From Paramacrobiotus metropolitanus (lineage: Eukaryota > Tardigrada > Eutardigrada > Parachela > Macrobiotidae): 64,000 bases of DNA. How positions within the stretch are numbered: the first letter of the stretch is position 1; each line of letters starts with the position of its first letter. Location: assembly GCF_019649055.1 (NCBI RefSeq), contig NW_026570371.1, positions 62,001 to 126,000 on the forward strand. Reading direction: 5' to 3'. This document shows positions 63,175 to 64,000 of the stretch, piece after piece. The notes below the pieces were generated by a model that had not been told where the DNA came from, searched no databases, and was given only the letters and a program-made list of their open reading frames with translations. The position numbers and the translations under genes are program-made.

Positions 63175-63811
63175 TTACCGATATTTTTACGTGTAAAGCG
63201 CTGGATCTCTTTGTCAAAGTGTATTTTCTCCTCTGATGTCACTCAAACGCGATTTCCTGAAAAAGGTTTCCTTTTGCGCCTGCTTTCAGTAATATGTTAG
63301 TAGATGCATAACGGGACCCCCAAAAAACGATGCACAAAAATTTTGTTCTTATGTATTTTATGGCTGTTTTATTCAGTTGCAACTTGCAGTTGTCGCCATT
63401 TGCTCAAATCACCGTATTGCACGTTAGTGTTTGTACGGTACTGTCTGTCGGTACATATCTGAATTCTTAAACAAGTGGTGCAGTTTAACGCTGCTTATCA
63501 AACCGCTGATATTTTATTGTTAATTACAAATGTCATCGCGATAAGATAATAAGAACAAAAGGCGTACACTAAATAATTTTCCCATAACAAATAGTACTCT
63601 TACTCTGTCGGGAAACTGCGCCTGTTGAACGGTAGTTGATTGGAGTCGCTGTTGAGTGACGGGTAAGAACGCACGCGGAGCGATCACGAGTACAGAACTG
63701 CTGCCTTACTATTTTGCATAAGACACGTTTTTGGAAAATCAACTATCGTTTTTCAACCCGGAATACGAGTACAGACATTAAGTTTGAGATTACAGGCGAC
63801 CCGCAGTGAAA
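63175..63811 (+). other. 3' UTR of T2b and spacer
   Basis: The first 270 bp match the 3' flank of T2a. The remainder is unique and should contain the promoter of the gene starting at 63812. Nothing else seen. Confidence 0.45.
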
Positions 63812-64000
63812 ATGCAATTGTACTGGGTGCTTCTACTTGGTGCGATCGTTCCGTGGAGTGGAAACCATGCACTGGTATGCTCTATCGTAAAATTAAACAA
63901 ACCAAACAACCATATTTTTAAAAGTTTGTTTACGTTTCCTTCATTATTAGCCGGTCCGCGAACAGGAAGGCAGTGGAAGCGAATACAACGACGGTAGATA
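63812..64000 (+). CDS. Start of a secreted-protein gene, 3'-partial
   Basis: Exon 1 63812-63874 starts at ATG (MQLYWVLLLGAIVPWSGNHAL), a good signal peptide, and ends CTG|GTATGC in phase 0. A pyrimidine-rich acceptor TTCCTTCATTATTAG ends at 63950, and exon 2 continues in phase 0 with PVREQEGSGSEYNDGR to the window edge. An in-frame GTG at 63806 is not a likely start. The family cannot be told from about 37 residues. Confidence 0.55.

Overview
The window is animal nuclear DNA. Genes are split by short introns with GT..AG borders, there is a eukaryotic tRNA-Gly, and the host genes are receptor guanylyl cyclases, a cytidine deaminase, peptide-receptor-like GPCRs and four-pass membrane proteins. 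The phylum cannot be proved from sequence alone. A small invertebrate fits; a tardigrade is one guess, because of the expanded receptor-cyclase family, but it is not established.

Layout. (1) 1-1951: the 3' part of a spliced hAT-family transposase gene. (2) 2208 to about 22800: one long, compositionally uniform, plus-strand retroelement. It has a Ty3/gypsy-type gag-pro-pol (retropepsin, RT, RNase H, D,D35E integrase) followed by about 10 kb of extra ORFs of unknown function and a repeat-rich 3' tail. The gag/pro junction carries a textbook -1 frameshift signal (slippery heptamer plus bulged hairpin). An in-frame UGA separates pro from pol. No 5' LTR or primer-binding site is visible and gag looks N-terminally incomplete, so this copy is 5'-truncated. 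(3) 24.4-27.0 kb, minus strand: three tandem first exons encoding signal peptide plus the N-terminal ligand-binding lobe of receptor guanylyl cyclases; all end in phase 1 and none has visible downstream exons. (4) 27.7-29.6 kb, minus: a complete four-exon cytidine deaminase. (5) 30.4-39.1 kb, minus: a complete 19-exon receptor guanylyl cyclase (about 1028 aa) whose cyclase domain has lost several catalytic and substrate-recognition residues. A tRNA-Gly(GCC) lies inside its first intron on the opposite strand. (6) 39.3-43.9 kb: gene-poor, with diverged repeats, a MITE-like inverted repeat and a separate long hairpin. (7) 44.0-63.2 kb, plus strand: a decayed tandem array whose ancestral unit appears to be GPCR - four-TM gene T1 - four-TM gene T2. 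Two T2 genes look intact and end in PPxY motifs. The GPCR and T1 copies are mostly broken by frameshifts, stops, an exon fusion, a phase-breaking donor change and deletions. A 586-bp foldback element sits in one copy. (8) 63.8 kb to the end: first exons of a secreted-protein gene running off the window.

How it fits together: the receptor cyclase loci could have lost cyclase activity while keeping ligand-binding and kinase-homology parts. The GPCR/four-TM array shows birth-and-death evolution in which only the PPxY-tailed T2 genes remain clean. The retroelement is the most unusual object: a gypsy-like core plus a large accessory module (Pro/Gln-rich, coiled-coil, winged-helix-like and zinc-finger ORFs) with no recognisable envelope.
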